Shown: positions 6,393 to 13,801 of the stretch, one piece after another
Layout of the letters: the number at the start of each line of letters is the position of its first letter
Numbering within the stretch: the stretch's first letter is position 1
Source of the DNA: an uncultured Collinsella sp.
GTDB lineage: Bacteria > Actinomycetota > Coriobacteriia > Coriobacteriales > Coriobacteriaceae
Reading direction: 5' to 3'
DNA length: 21,758 nt
NCBI GenBank assembly: GCA_900548515.1
Contig: URKU01000027.1
Location: 1-21,758 of the forward strand
The notes under the pieces: generated by a model
Databases searched by the model: none
What the model was told of the DNA's origin: nothing
What the model saw: the letters and a program-made list of their open reading frames with translations, nothing else
Translations under genes and position numbers: made by a program

Positions 6393-8357
6393 TTAGTACA
6401 TCTTTGCGCCGGCGGGGATGGAGGCGTCGAGCTGGATCAGGTTGAGGCGCTCCTCGCCCTCCTCCTCATGGATGGCGCTGATAAGCATGCCGCAGCTGGG
6501 GATGCCCATCATCTTGCGCGGAGGCAGGTTGGTGATGGCGAGCAGGGTCTTACCGACCAGATCCTCGGGCTCGTAGTATTCATGAATACCGGAGAGGATG
6601 GTGCGGTCGGTTCCGGTGCCGTCGTCGAGCGTGAAGTTCAGCAGCTTCTTGGACTTCTTGACGGCCTCGCATGCCTTGACCTTCACGGCACGGAAGTCGC
6701 TCTTGGAGAAGGTATCGAAGTCGACAAACTCCTCAAACAGCGGCTCAACGGCGATCTTGGAGTAATCGAGCGTGGGCTTAAGCGACTTAACGAAGGGGCT
6801 CGCGGCGTTGCCGGCCTCGGCGGCCTTGGCGGCAGCGGCACCGGACTGGAAGCCCTTCTCGGGCTTCATGTGCGGGAACAGCAGGACGTCGCGGATGGAA
6901 GCCTGGTTGGTGAGCAGCATGACCACGCGGTCGATACCGATGCCGATGCCGCCCGCGGGAGGCATACCGTACTCGAGGGCGCGCACGTAGTCCTCGTCGT
7001 ACTCCATGGCCTCATCGTCGCCGCCGGCCTTCTCGGCCATCTGGGCGGCAAAACGCTCGGCCTGGTCGACCGGGTCGTTGAGCTCGGAGAACGCGTTGGC
7101 ATACTCGTGGCCGGCAATGACCAGCTCAAAGCGGTGTGTCAGGCGCGGATCGTCCTCAAAGCGCTTGGCAAGCGGGCTGACCTCGATGGGGTAATCGCAC
7201 ACGAAGGTGGGGTTGACGATGGTATCCTCGCCCAGCTCGTCGTAGATCTCGGCGATGATCTTGCCGGCGGTCCACTCGGGCTTGATCTCCAGACCCTTCT
7301 CACGTGCGGCAGCGGCGAGCTCCTCGACCGGAGTATCGATGGTGACCTGCTTGCCGAGCACGTCCGAGACGATGTCGGTCATGGGACGGCTTGCCCACTC
7401 ACCAGAAAGGTCGATGGTCTGGCCCTGATACTCGATGACCTCGGGGTTGCCGATGGCCTTGTTAGCCGCCTTGATGACACCCTGGGCGAGCGCCTTCATG
7501 CCCTCGAGGTCAGAGAAGGCACGGTAGGCCTCCATCGTGGTGAACTCGGGGTTGTGCGTAAGGTCCATGCCCTCGTTACGGAAGATGCGACCGATCTCGA
7601 ACACGCGCTCAAAACCGCCGACGATGCAGCGCTTGAGGTGCAGCTCGGTAGCGATGCGCAGGTAGCACTCCTGATCGAGCGCGTTGAAGTGCGTAATGAA
7701 CGGCTTGGCCGTGGCGCCGCCCTGGATGGTCTGCAGGATGGGGGTCTCGACCTCCATGTAGCCGTCGGACTCCATAAAGCGACGGAAGGTGGAGAGAATC
7801 TGCGAACGCTTACGGAAGGTCTCGCGAACGTCGTCGTTGGCGATCAGGTCGACATAGCGCTGGCGATAGCGGGTCTCCTTATCGGAAAGACCGTGGAACT
7901 TCTCGGGCAGCGGACGAACGGCCTTGGCAAGCAGGGTCGCGCTCTTAGGGGCAACGGAAAGCTGGCCACGCTGGGTGCGCACGACCACGCCGGTCACGCC
8001 CAGGATGTCGCCCAGGTCGAGGGCCTTGAGCGTACTCCAGGCAGCCTCGTCCATGTCGTTGATGCGGCAGAACAGCTGAATCTCGGCAGTCGCATCGCGC
8101 ACGACGATGAACATGATCTTGCCCTGACCGCGCTTGGCGACCACACGGCCGGCGATCTTCACGACGTCCTCGGTGTCCTCGCCATCGGCAAGATCGGCGT
8201 ACTTAGTCTCGATATCGGCGACGTAGTCCTCAAGCTCAGAGTGCTCGGGATAGGGGTTCTGGCCCGCCTCGAACAGGGCGGCGCGCTTGGCCAGGCGGGT
8301 GGCGCGCTCGTCGTTGAGCGTCGATGCCTGATCGGCGGCGTTCTGGTTCTCTGCCAT
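6393..8357 (-). CDS. lysS: Lysyl-tRNA synthetase (class II) with C-terminal tRNA-binding domain
   Basis: This 654-aa enzyme charges tRNA-Lys with lysine. An OB-fold anticodon-binding domain (about 60-170) precedes the class II core with motif 2 (FRNEGMDLTHNPEFTTMEAY) and motif 3 (GIGIGIDRVVMLL, near 480). Ordinary bacterial LysS ends soon after motif 3, near 500 residues. Here a linker of ~45 residues is followed at about 545-654 by a complete EMAPII/Trbp111-type OB-fold tRNA-binding domain (VDFDTFSKSDFRAVKV, then ITNLPPRKMMGIPSCGMLI), the kind usually seen at the C-terminus of MetRS. The ATG has a good GAGGAG site 7 nt upstream. A terminator-like hairpin sits immediately before that site and may control expression. 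Confidence 0.95.
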   Translation of the reverse strand: MAENQNAADQASTLNDERATRLAKRAALFEAGQNPYPEHSELEDYVADIETKYADLADGEDTEDVVKIAGRVVAKRGQGKIMFIVVRDATAEIQLFCRINDMDEAAWSTLKALDLGDILGVTGVVVRTQRGQLSVAPKSATLLAKAVRPLPEKFHGLSDKETRYRQRYVDLIANDDVRETFRKRSQILSTFRRFMESDGYMEVETPILQTIQGGATAKPFITHFNALDQECYLRIATELHLKRCIVGGFERVFEIGRIFRNEGMDLTHNPEFTTMEAYRAFSDLEGMKALAQGVIKAANKAIGNPEVIEYQGQTIDLSGEWASRPMTDIVSDVLGKQVTIDTPVEELAAAAREKGLEIKPEWTAGKIIAEIYDELGEDTIVNPTFVCDYPIEVSPLAKRFEDDPRLTHRFELVIAGHEYANAFSELNDPVDQAERFAAQMAEKAGGDDEAMEYDEDYVRALEYGMPPAGGIGIGIDRVVMLLTNQASIRDVLLFPHMKPEKGFQSGAAAAKAAEAGNAASPFVKSLKPTLDYSKIAVEPLFEEFVDFDTFSKSDFRAVKVKACEAVKKSKKLLNFTLDDGTGTDRTILSGIHEYYEPEDLVGKTLLAITNLPPRKMMGIPSCGMLISAIHEEEGEERLNLIQLDASIPAGAKMY

Positions 8358-8370
8358 AAGTTAGCTCCTC

Positions 8371-8408
8371 AAACTAAAACGCTCCCCAGGATTCGGTCCC
8401 AGGGAGCG
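8371..8408 (-). terminator. Terminator-like hairpin between greA and lysS
   Basis: On the minus strand CGCTCCC (8402-8408) pairs with GGGAGCG (8380-8386) and is followed by TTTTAGTTTG, which runs straight into the lysS ribosome-binding site. It may end greA transcripts or attenuate lysS. An alternative 7-bp pairing between 8426-8432 and 8394-8400 is incompatible with it. Confidence 0.7.
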
Positions 8409-8436
8409 AAAACATACCTTTACGCGGGACCGTGGT

Positions 8437-8907
8437 CTAGCGTGCGATCTTGGCGATGGTGTAGACGCGAGTCTTGCCGGAAGGCGTAACGACCTCGACG
8501 GAGTCGCCCTCGCCGTGACCGATGATGGCGTGGCCGACCGGAGACTCGTTGGAGATCTTGTGCTCGAGCGAGTTGGTCTCGGTGGTACCGACGAGCGTGA
8601 CTTCCATGACCTCGCCGTTGGGATCAATCAGCGAAACGGTGGAACCGATGGAGACGGTCAGGTCGCCCGTGGTGGCAGCAACCTGAGCGTTGGCGAGGAT
8701 GGCCTGGATCTCGGCAATACGAGCGGCGTTCTGGGCCTGCTTGTCCTTAGCGGCGTCGTACTCGGAGTTCTCCGAAAGGTCGCCGAACGCGCGGGCTTCC
8801 TTGATGTCCTCGACGATCTCCTTGGCGTAATCGCCCTCACGCCAAGCGAGCTCCTCGACGAGCTTCTGGCGGCCCTCAGCGGTCAGTACGATCTGGCTTG
8901 CGTCCAT
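8437..8907 (-). CDS. greA: Transcription elongation factor GreA
   Basis: This 156-aa protein has the GreA layout: an N-terminal coiled coil (about residues 5-75, with the tip motif EARAFGDLSENSEYDAAK containing the acidic residues that enter the RNA polymerase secondary channel) and a C-terminal FKBP-like domain (SNESPVGHAIIGHGEGDSVE). It stimulates transcript cleavage by stalled polymerase. The start at 8905-8907 is chosen because GGGGAG lies 7-8 nt upstream and the protein then begins with the usual MDASQIVLTAEG. An in-frame ATG 30 nt further upstream has no ribosome-binding site and would add a non-conserved leader. It lies between tatA and lysS, each boundary marked by a hairpin terminator. 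Confidence 0.96.
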   Translation of the reverse strand: MDASQIVLTAEGRQKLVEELAWREGDYAKEIVEDIKEARAFGDLSENSEYDAAKDKQAQNAARIAEIQAILANAQVAATTGDLTVSIGSTVSLIDPNGEVMEVTLVGTTETNSLEHKISNESPVGHAIIGHGEGDSVEVVTPSGKTRVYTIAKIAR

Positions 8908-8950
8908 ACGGATATCTCCCCAACTCTGATCAAACAATCAACTGTCAACA

Positions 8951-8988
8951 AAACGAAAAAGACCGGCTAGCCTGCGGGCAAGCCGGTC
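8951..8988 (-). terminator. Terminator of tatA
   Basis: On the minus strand the 8-bp stem GACCGGCT/AGCCGGTC (8961-8968 with 8981-8988) is followed by TTTTTCGTTTT. It is 25 nt beyond the tatA stop. Confidence 0.85.
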
Positions 8989-9013
8989 AGGTGCTCACCC
9001 CAAAGGGATGGGA

Positions 9014-9289
9014 CTACTCTGCGTCCGCGTCGCTGTCCTCTGCCTGCTTCTTCTTGGCAGCAGCGAGCTTGGCCTCGAGCTCAGCGATCTCCTTGTCCTC
9101 CTCGGACTGCTCGACCACGACCTCCTCGGCCTGCTTGGTCTCGGCCTTATCGTCGCCCTCCATACCCTCGCGGATATTCTTGACGGTAGAGCCGAGGGAC
9201 TTGCCGAGCTTCGGCAGGTTCTTGGGCCCGAAGATAATCAGGACAACGACGAGAATAATGATGAGCTCAGGAGCCCTCAGTCCAAACAT
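9014..9289 (-). CDS. tatA: Twin-arginine translocase subunit TatA
   Basis: This 91-aa protein begins MFGLRAPELIIILVVVLIIF, a single membrane helix. It continues with the TatA hallmark FGPKNLPKLGKSLG hinge and an amphipathic helix, and ends in an acidic/lysine-rich helical tail. It forms the pore-like oligomer of the Tat system for folded proteins in the cytoplasmic membrane. No tatC is in the window, so its partner must be elsewhere. The start at 9287-9289 has GGAGGT 4 nt upstream. The same frame runs further upstream through the tRNA-Pro gene, which is not coding. A good promoter lies between the tRNA terminator and the gene. Confidence 0.93.
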   Translation of the reverse strand: MFGLRAPELIIILVVVLIIFGPKNLPKLGKSLGSTVKNIREGMEGDDKAETKQAEEVVVEQSEEDKEIAELEAKLAAAKKKQAEDSDADAE

Positions 9290-9325
9290 GTAGACCTCCA
9301 CAATACAGCGAGACAAGCTCGAATG

Positions 9326-9354
9326 AGTATACCGCGGGTATCGCGGTATCACAA
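9326..9354 (-). promoter_or_regulatory. tatA promoter with internal palindrome
   Basis: On the minus strand TTGTGA (9349-9354), a 17-nt spacer and TATACT (9326-9331) form a good sigma-70-type promoter. The spacer and box edges hold a perfect inverted repeat, ATACCGCG (9329-9336) and CGCGGTAT (9342-9349), separated by 5 nt. This is a plausible operator; no regulator is identified. Confidence 0.65.
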
Positions 9355-9362
9355 CAATAGCT

Positions 9363-9390
9363 AAAAAAAGGGACCGCAAGAAGCGGTCCC
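9363..9390 (-). terminator. Terminator of tRNA-Pro
   Basis: On the minus strand the 8-bp stem GGGACCGC/GCGGTCCC with a TTCTT loop is followed by seven T. It begins 12 nt after the tRNA CCA end. Confidence 0.92.
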
Positions 9391-9401
9391 TCCTCATGCT
9401 C

Positions 9402-9478
9402 TGGTCGGGTTGACTGGATTTGAACCAGCGACCCCTGCGTCCCGAACGCAGTGCTCTACCAAACTGAGCCACAACCCG
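9402..9478 (-). tRNA. tRNA-Pro (anticodon CGG)
   Basis: The 77-nt cloverleaf ends in an encoded CCA. The acceptor stem CGGGTTG pairs with CAACCCG, discriminator A. The anticodon stem CTGCG/CGCAG encloses the loop TTCGGGA, giving anticodon CGG (reads CCG). The T arm is CTGG-TTCAAAT-CCAG. A TATAGT -10 box lies at 9487-9492, and a strong terminator follows. Confidence 0.96.
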
Positions 9479-9527
9479 TTAGCTCGACTATAGTAACAAA
9501 GATTTCCGTCGTGTGCTAGAGAAATTT

Positions 9528-10424
9528 TTACTTCTTTGGCACTTCGACGCGAACCGTGTTGGGAATGAACTGCGTCGCGCAGGACCACCAGCCGTTTTGC
9601 TGGGCAGCGTCGGCAAGCCTTTCGGCCGTGACGGCGGTGTCGCAAATGGCAAACGAGCAGGCACCCGATCCGCACACATCTACAGCAACGGTGCCATCCT
9701 GTTTACGCAGCCAGTCGAGGACCGTTTGAATCTGCGGCTCCATCTGTGCGGAAATGACACCCAAGTTGTTATGGATGAGTGCATATGCCGTCTCGGCATC
9801 ACCAGCACGCAAGGCAGAAGCTATCGCGCCGGGCTTGTCCGCAGGCACCGAGGCCTCGTCAAAACGTCGATAGGCTTCAATTGTCGAAACACTTGCCTCG
9901 CGCGGCTTGACCAGCACGACGGGCGTCGCGGGCAGCGCGGGGTACTCAGTTGCCAGCACGTCTCCCCCACCTACGTAGAACGCAGGGCTCGCGTGCAAAA
10001 AGAACGGGACGTCAGCACCAATGCCCCGCGCAATGTCGTCGAGCGCTGGGTCGGTGCGATCAATGCCCCAGAGCTCCGCCAAGGCGACAATGACCGCGGC
10101 CGCATCCGTCGAGGGGCCGCCCAAGCCGGCGCACAATGGAATGCGCTTCTCAATCGTCACGCAGATGTTTGCCTCGCGACCATAATGCTCGGCCATAGCA
10201 ACCGCAGCCCGATACGCCGTATTCTTTTGCATGGGAAAATCTGATGCCGGAACCGTCTGGACGGTCAGCTCCTGTGCCGGAGCGACCGTCACGGTATCGG
10301 CTAGGCTGACGGCTGCCATCAGGGAATCGACCTTGTGGTAGCCACGGTCGTCACGCTCGGTATGAACCCCCAGGTAGAGGTTAATCTTTGCCGGCGCGGA
10401 AAGAGTCAGAGACCAATCGGTCAC
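9528..10424 (-). CDS. ispE: 4-diphosphocytidyl-2-C-methyl-D-erythritol kinase IspE
   Basis: This 298-aa GHMP kinase phosphorylates CDP-methylerythritol in the non-mevalonate isoprenoid pathway. Motif 1 is PAKINL at 11-16, with the conserved Lys13. The ATP-binding loop is PLCAGLGGPSTDAAA at about 96-110, a variant of the usual GLGGGSSNAA. The catalytic Asp is in GADVPFF at about 136-142, and the C-terminal glycine loop is CGSGACSF. Translation starts at GTG (10422-10424), 2 nt after the veg stop, with GAGGAG in the tail of veg as ribosome-binding site, so the two genes form an operon. The veg-ispE order is also found in Bacillus. Confidence 0.94.
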   Translation of the reverse strand: MTDWSLTLSAPAKINLYLGVHTERDDRGYHKVDSLMAAVSLADTVTVAPAQELTVQTVPASDFPMQKNTAYRAAVAMAEHYGREANICVTIEKRIPLCAGLGGPSTDAAAVIVALAELWGIDRTDPALDDIARGIGADVPFFLHASPAFYVGGGDVLATEYPALPATPVVLVKPREASVSTIEAYRRFDEASVPADKPGAIASALRAGDAETAYALIHNNLGVISAQMEPQIQTVLDWLRKQDGTVAVDVCGSGACSFAICDTAVTAERLADAAQQNGWWSCATQFIPNTVRVEVPKK

Positions 10425-10426
10425 TG

Positions 10427-10723
10427 TTAGTGCTCCTCGAGCTGATTGCCGAGCGGAGTAAAGATATGCTCGCCGCTCTCGGGGTCGAACAGCTCGACCT
10501 GACCGGTGAGGACATCGATATACTGGTAGGACTGACGCGACTTGCGGCCGCGGCGCTCATCGACCTCGACGATAAAGACGGCGGGGTGGACGCTCTTGAT
10601 GGTGCCCATGCGCTCGACGACGCGGGTGCGGCCCATGTTGGCCTTAACCTTGACGCGATCGCCCACCATATCGGTCAGCTTCTCGTGGATGTCGTCGACG
10701 TGATTGACTTCCATCTCTTCCAT
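10427..10723 (-). CDS. veg: Veg family protein
   Basis: This 98-aa protein matches the Veg (DUF1021) family: an N-terminal helix, then a small beta barrel with VGDRVKVKANMGRTRVVERM, GTIKSVHPAVFIVEVDE and SYQYIDVLTGQVELFD. In Bacillus subtilis Veg is linked to biofilm control; its role here is not known. The start at 10721-10723 is chosen for the GGAGG site 8 nt upstream; an in-frame ATG 24 nt further upstream lacks one. It is the first gene of a veg-ispE operon with a recognisable promoter. Confidence 0.88.
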   Translation of the reverse strand: MEEMEVNHVDDIHEKLTDMVGDRVKVKANMGRTRVVERMGTIKSVHPAVFIVEVDERRGRKSRQSYQYIDVLTGQVELFDPESGEHIFTPLGNQLEEH

Positions 10724-10750
10724 GAACAGGGCCTCCAGAAGGTGCAATTC

Positions 10751-10770
10751 AAAAAGGGGATAATACCCCT
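10751..10770 (-). promoter_or_regulatory. Leader hairpin with T tract before veg
   Basis: On the minus strand AGGGG and CCCCT pair around a TATTAT loop and are followed by TTTT. It is a short terminator-like structure in the leader between the promoter and the veg start. It could attenuate transcription but has only a 5-bp stem. Confidence 0.4.
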
Positions 10771-10790
10771 AAGATAGACAAAACTCTAAT

Positions 10791-10820
10791 ACTATAGCAC
10801 CCTGCTGCAGCCATGCGCAA
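10791..10820 (-). promoter_or_regulatory. veg-ispE promoter
   Basis: On the minus strand TTGCGC (10815-10820), an 18-nt spacer and TATAGT (10791-10796) preceded by TGC form an extended -10 promoter. The same TGC-TATA(C/G)T box occurs before the toxin-antitoxin genes and tRNA-Val. Confidence 0.6.
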
Positions 10821-10853
10821 GTAGCTAAAAAAGCCCCGTCCCAAATTAGCTAC
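10821..10853 (-). repeat. Stop-abutting hairpin with GGGACGGG loop (after dtd)
   Basis: The 8-bp perfect arms GTAGCTAA and TTAGCTAC flank a loop that reads TTTGGGACGGGGCTTTT on the minus strand. It begins directly after the dtd TAA stop. The T-rich part lies inside the loop, so it is not a standard terminator. Confidence 0.6.
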
Positions 10854-11300
10854 TTACAGGTCGTCTGTGTCCAAGACGATGGTGAATGGGCCGTCGTTGA
10901 CCAAGTCGACTTTCATATCGGCGCCAAAAATGCCGTGCGCCACGTGTTCGACATCTTGACGAACGAGCGTCAGGAAATACTCGTAGAGCTCGTTGGCGAC
11001 ATCGGGTGCGCCGGCATCCGTAAACGACGGACGGCGACCGTGGCGGCAGTCGGCGAACAGCGTGAACTGCGACACCACGAGCACCTCGCCGTCGACATCG
11101 GCAAGCGCCAAGTTGGTCTTGCCGTTCTCGTCCTCGTTGATACGCAGCCCGCGGAGCTTGCCCCACAGCTTGTCGGCCTCGGCACGCGTATCGCCATGGC
11201 CCACACCCAGCAGCACCAGGTAGCCTCGTCCAATGCGGCCCACGCACTCGCCATCGACCGTCACGCCGGCGTTGAGTACGCGCTGCACCACCGCGCGCAC
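10854..11300 (-). CDS. dtd: D-aminoacyl-tRNA deacylase Dtd
   Basis: This 148-aa enzyme hydrolyses D-amino acids (and glycine mischarged on tRNA-Ala) from tRNA. The two family signatures are present: SQFTLFAD at 77-84 and the Gly-cisPro loop NDGPFT at 135-140. The length is normal for Dtd. Translation starts at GTG (11298-11300), 6 nt after a GAGGAG site that lies in the end of rdgB. The gap to rdgB is 3 nt, so the two are co-transcribed. The location near murI, which makes a D-amino acid, fits a proofreading need but is not proof of a link. Confidence 0.95.
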   Translation of the reverse strand: MRAVVQRVLNAGVTVDGECVGRIGRGYLVLLGVGHGDTRAEADKLWGKLRGLRINEDENGKTNLALADVDGEVLVVSQFTLFADCRHGRRPSFTDAGAPDVANELYEYFLTLVRQDVEHVAHGIFGADMKVDLVNDGPFTIVLDTDDL

Positions 11301-11303
11301 GGC

Positions 11304-11945
11304 CTACTCCTCGCCCGTCAGTTTGGCGGACAGATGCTCGAGCGCATGGAATCGATGGCTGATGGCGTTCTTCTCATCCGCCGTGAGCTCGGCCATGGTC
11401 TTGCCCGGCGTGTCGACCGGCAGGAACAGCGGGTCATAGCCAAAGCCGTGATCGCCGCGGCCCTCGTGCGCGATAACGCCCTCGCAAGCGCCCTCGCCAT
11501 AGGTGACCAAGCCGTCCGTGTCGATGAGCGCAACGACGCTCATAAAGCGTGCGGTGCGGTCCTCATCTGCCACGCCTTCCAGGTTAACGAGAAGCTTGGC
11601 GTTGTTGGCGGCATCGTCGCCGTGCACGCCCGCATAGCGCGCGCTATACACACCGGGCTCACCGTCCAGCGCGTCGACGACCAAGCCCGAATCGTCGGCA
11701 ATGGCCATAAGGCCCGTCTCCTCAACCGCGGCTTGGGCCTTGATGATGGCGTTCTCCAAAAACGTCGTGCCGTTTTCCTCGGGATCCTCAAAATCACCCA
11801 GCTGGCCGAGCGCCACAAAGCGCACCTCGGGCATGACCTTGCCCAAAATGGCCTCGATCTCGGTGAGCTTATGGGCGTTGCCCGTTGCCACGACGATGGT
11901 CGCCGCCGGGTCGAGGGTGTCGATGTCAATCTTCTCAAGTGCCAT
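11304..11945 (-). CDS. rdgB: XTP/dITP diphosphatase (RdgB/HAM1 family)
   Basis: This 213-aa enzyme cleaves non-canonical XTP, ITP and dITP to monophosphates and keeps them out of nucleic acids. The substrate loop TGNAHKLTEI starts at residue 21, the catalytic DDSGL is at 84-88, and GFGYDPLFLP and the C-terminal SHRFHAL complete the family pattern. The first ~14 residues are a short extra leader. A strong AAGGAGG site lies 6 nt before the ATG. It is followed by dtd and preceded, after 140 bp, by rph; the rph-rdgB pairing is common in bacteria. Confidence 0.95.
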   Translation of the reverse strand: MALEKIDIDTLDPAATIVVATGNAHKLTEIEAILGKVMPEVRFVALGQLGDFEDPEENGTTFLENAIIKAQAAVEETGLMAIADDSGLVVDALDGEPGVYSARYAGVHGDDAANNAKLLVNLEGVADEDRTARFMSVVALIDTDGLVTYGEGACEGVIAHEGRGDHGFGYDPLFLPVDTPGKTMAELTADEKNAISHRFHALEHLSAKLTGEE

Positions 11946-12051
11946 GACTGGCCTCCTTGTCTCTATAGCAAGCCGCGTGAGGGGCGTTTGGGCACTTGAC
12001 CTCTCCCCTCTCAGGCGATCGGACCTTTCAACGCAGCATTTCAGCAGATAA

Positions 12052-12087
12052 AACCTACCAAAATAAACCTGTCCCTTTTGGCAGGTT
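12052..12087 (-). repeat. Stop-overlapping hairpin with GGGACAGG loop (after rph)
   Basis: On the minus strand AACCTGCCAAAA and TTTTGGTAGGTT pair over 12 bp (one G-U) around GGGACAGGTTTA, followed by TTATC. The 5' arm overlaps the last two bases of the rph TAA stop. It may act as a weak terminator. It resembles the hairpins after dtd and the exporter gene. Confidence 0.65.
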
Positions 12088-12811
12088 AGGCGATGGCTTG
12101 GCGCTGAAGCTCGATGAGCTCGACGATACCCTTGTCGCCCAGGTCGAGCAGGGCATTGAGGCGTTTGCGGTCGAAGGGCGCCTGCTCGCCGGTGCCCTGG
12201 AGCTCGATCATCTCACCGGTTTCGGTGGCGACGAGGTTCATGTCGACCTCGGCATGGCTGTCCTCGGAATAATCGAGGTCAAGCAGCGTATTGCCGTCGA
12301 CAACGCCCATGGAGATGGCAGCCACCTGGCCGATAAGCGGGATGCGCTCGATCTTGCCCGCCTCGACCCACATGGCGAGGGCGTCGTGCAGCGCCACCCA
12401 GGCACCGGTAATACTCGCCGTACGTGTACCGCCATCGGCCTGGATCACGTCGCAGTCGACGGTGACGGTGTACTCGCCGAGTGCCTTCATGTTGACGACG
12501 GTACGCAGGCTGCGGCCAATGAGGCGCTCGATCTCCATGGAGCGACCCTTGCGGTTGGCATGCTCGCGCTTGCAGCGCTTGCCGGTCGACGTCGGCAGCA
12601 TGGCGTATTCCGCGGTCACCCAGCCGGCCTTAGCTCCCTTTCGCCAGCCCGGCACGCCCTCCTCGATAGTGGCGGCGCACAGCACGCGCGTGTCGCCGAA
12701 CTCGGCCAAACACGAGCCGTGGGCGTGCTTCATGACGCCACGGGTGAGCTTAACGGGGCGCAACTCGTTGGCGGCGCGACCGTTGGCGCGGTTGACCTGC
12801 ATGTACTCCAT
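12086..12811 (-). CDS. rph: Ribonuclease PH
   Basis: This 241-aa phosphorolytic 3' exoribonuclease trims tRNA 3' ends. The RNase PH fold is seen in GSCLAEFGDTRVLCAATIEE, the segment PTSTGKRCKREHANRKGRSMEIERLIGRSLR with conserved basic residues, the phosphate-binding DGGTRTASITGA, and EVDMNLVATETGEMIELQGT near the C-terminus. Length is normal. The ATG at 12809-12811 lies 9 nt after AGGA; a second in-frame ATG three codons on has GGAG 4 nt upstream. Gene order murI-rph-rdgB is widespread and supports the call. Confidence 0.96.
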   Translation of the reverse strand: MEYMQVNRANGRAANELRPVKLTRGVMKHAHGSCLAEFGDTRVLCAATIEEGVPGWRKGAKAGWVTAEYAMLPTSTGKRCKREHANRKGRSMEIERLIGRSLRTVVNMKALGEYTVTVDCDVIQADGGTRTASITGAWVALHDALAMWVEAGKIERIPLIGQVAAISMGVVDGNTLLDLDYSEDSHAEVDMNLVATETGEMIELQGTGEQAPFDRKRLNALLDLGDKGIVELIELQRQAIA

Positions 12812-12865
12812 AGAAATATCCTTTCGGCAAAAGATGTGGCGAAGGCTTTGGCGGCCGCCTTACAT

Positions 12866-13750
12866 CTATTTCAGCTCATCGATATCGATATGTTCGATGC
12901 TCTTGAGCGGCTGACCAAAAATAAAGCTGCCCGCCACCGCAAACTCGGCAATGTTATCGGCCGTCGTGGCAAAACGATGCTGCGGCTCGGCGGCGTCGCC
13001 CGCCAGCTGCTCGCGGCGCGTGAGGATATCGGTCAGCTCGCGCGTGGTCTCCTCGGCGGAACTCACGACGCGCACCCCAGGCCCCAGCGCATGCCGGATA
13101 GGTCCCACCAACAGCGGAAAATGCGTACAGCCGAGCACCACGGTATCGATACCGTGGTCGCGCAGCGGCTCAACCGTGGCACCCACCAGCGCACGCACGG
13201 CAGGCGTATCGAAGATGTCCTCGTTCTCAAGCCACTGTTCCTGCAGATGTGCACCCGAGGCGAGCTCGTGTTCGACAACCTCGACAAAGCTCGAGGCAGG
13301 ACAGCCGTATACATCGACGCCGGCATCTAGATCCTGAATGGCGCGCGTGTAGGCGCCCGAGCGAATAGTGAGGTTGGTGGCGAGCACGCCCACCCGGCGC
13401 GTGCGCGTGCTGTTGATTGCCGCACGGGCACCCGGCGCGATCACGCCGATCACGGGAACGTCGAGCACCTGCTGGGCCAGACGCAAGGCCGCAGCGGTCG
13501 CCGTGTTGCAGGCGATGACCATAATCTTGACGTCGTGCTTCGAAAGCCAACGACCCGCCTGCAACGCAAACGAGCGCACCTCATCCTCGGTACGGGTGCC
13601 GTAGGGGCAGCGCTTGGTGTCGCCAAAGTAGTAGACGGACTCGTGCGGCAGCGCCGTCGCGATGGCGCGCGCAACCGTCAGACCGCCCAAACCAGAATCG
13701 AACACGCCAATCGGGCGCGTGTCGCCTGCCGGATTCTCGATATCGGACAT
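12866..13750 (-). CDS. murI: Glutamate racemase
   Basis: This 294-aa enzyme makes D-glutamate for peptidoglycan. The motif DSGLGG is at 18-23. The two catalytic cysteines are in ACNTA (Cys81) and LGCTHFPLL (Cys208). The YFGDTKRCPYG segment is the usual FGD-x-R-x-PYG loop with Lys in place of Ala/Ser before Arg. The ATG follows GGTGAGG closely. It lies between the HAD phosphatase and rph, 50 bp from each, and is probably co-transcribed with them. Together with murE, 1 kb upstream, it supplies the peptidoglycan stem peptide. Confidence 0.96.
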   Translation of the reverse strand: MSDIENPAGDTRPIGVFDSGLGGLTVARAIATALPHESVYYFGDTKRCPYGTRTEDEVRSFALQAGRWLSKHDVKIMVIACNTATAAALRLAQQVLDVPVIGVIAPGARAAINSTRTRRVGVLATNLTIRSGAYTRAIQDLDAGVDVYGCPASSFVEVVEHELASGAHLQEQWLENEDIFDTPAVRALVGATVEPLRDHGIDTVVLGCTHFPLLVGPIRHALGPGVRVVSSAEETTRELTDILTRREQLAGDAAEPQHRFATTADNIAEFAVAGSFIFGQPLKSIEHIDIDELK

Positions 13751-13801
13751 TACCTCACCAGTCTCTCTCGAAAAGACATGTCCAAGTGCGGCGGCGGCGC
13801 G

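Noticed and set aside
8943..8948. Perfect TTGACA -35 box upstream of greA
   Set aside because: No acceptable -10 box lies 16-18 nt downstream, and the predicted start would leave no leader for the ribosome-binding site.
9290..9472. Upstream extension of tatA to 152 codons
   Set aside because: The extra part translates the tRNA-Pro gene and its terminator. A good ribosome-binding site and promoter support the shorter start at 9289.
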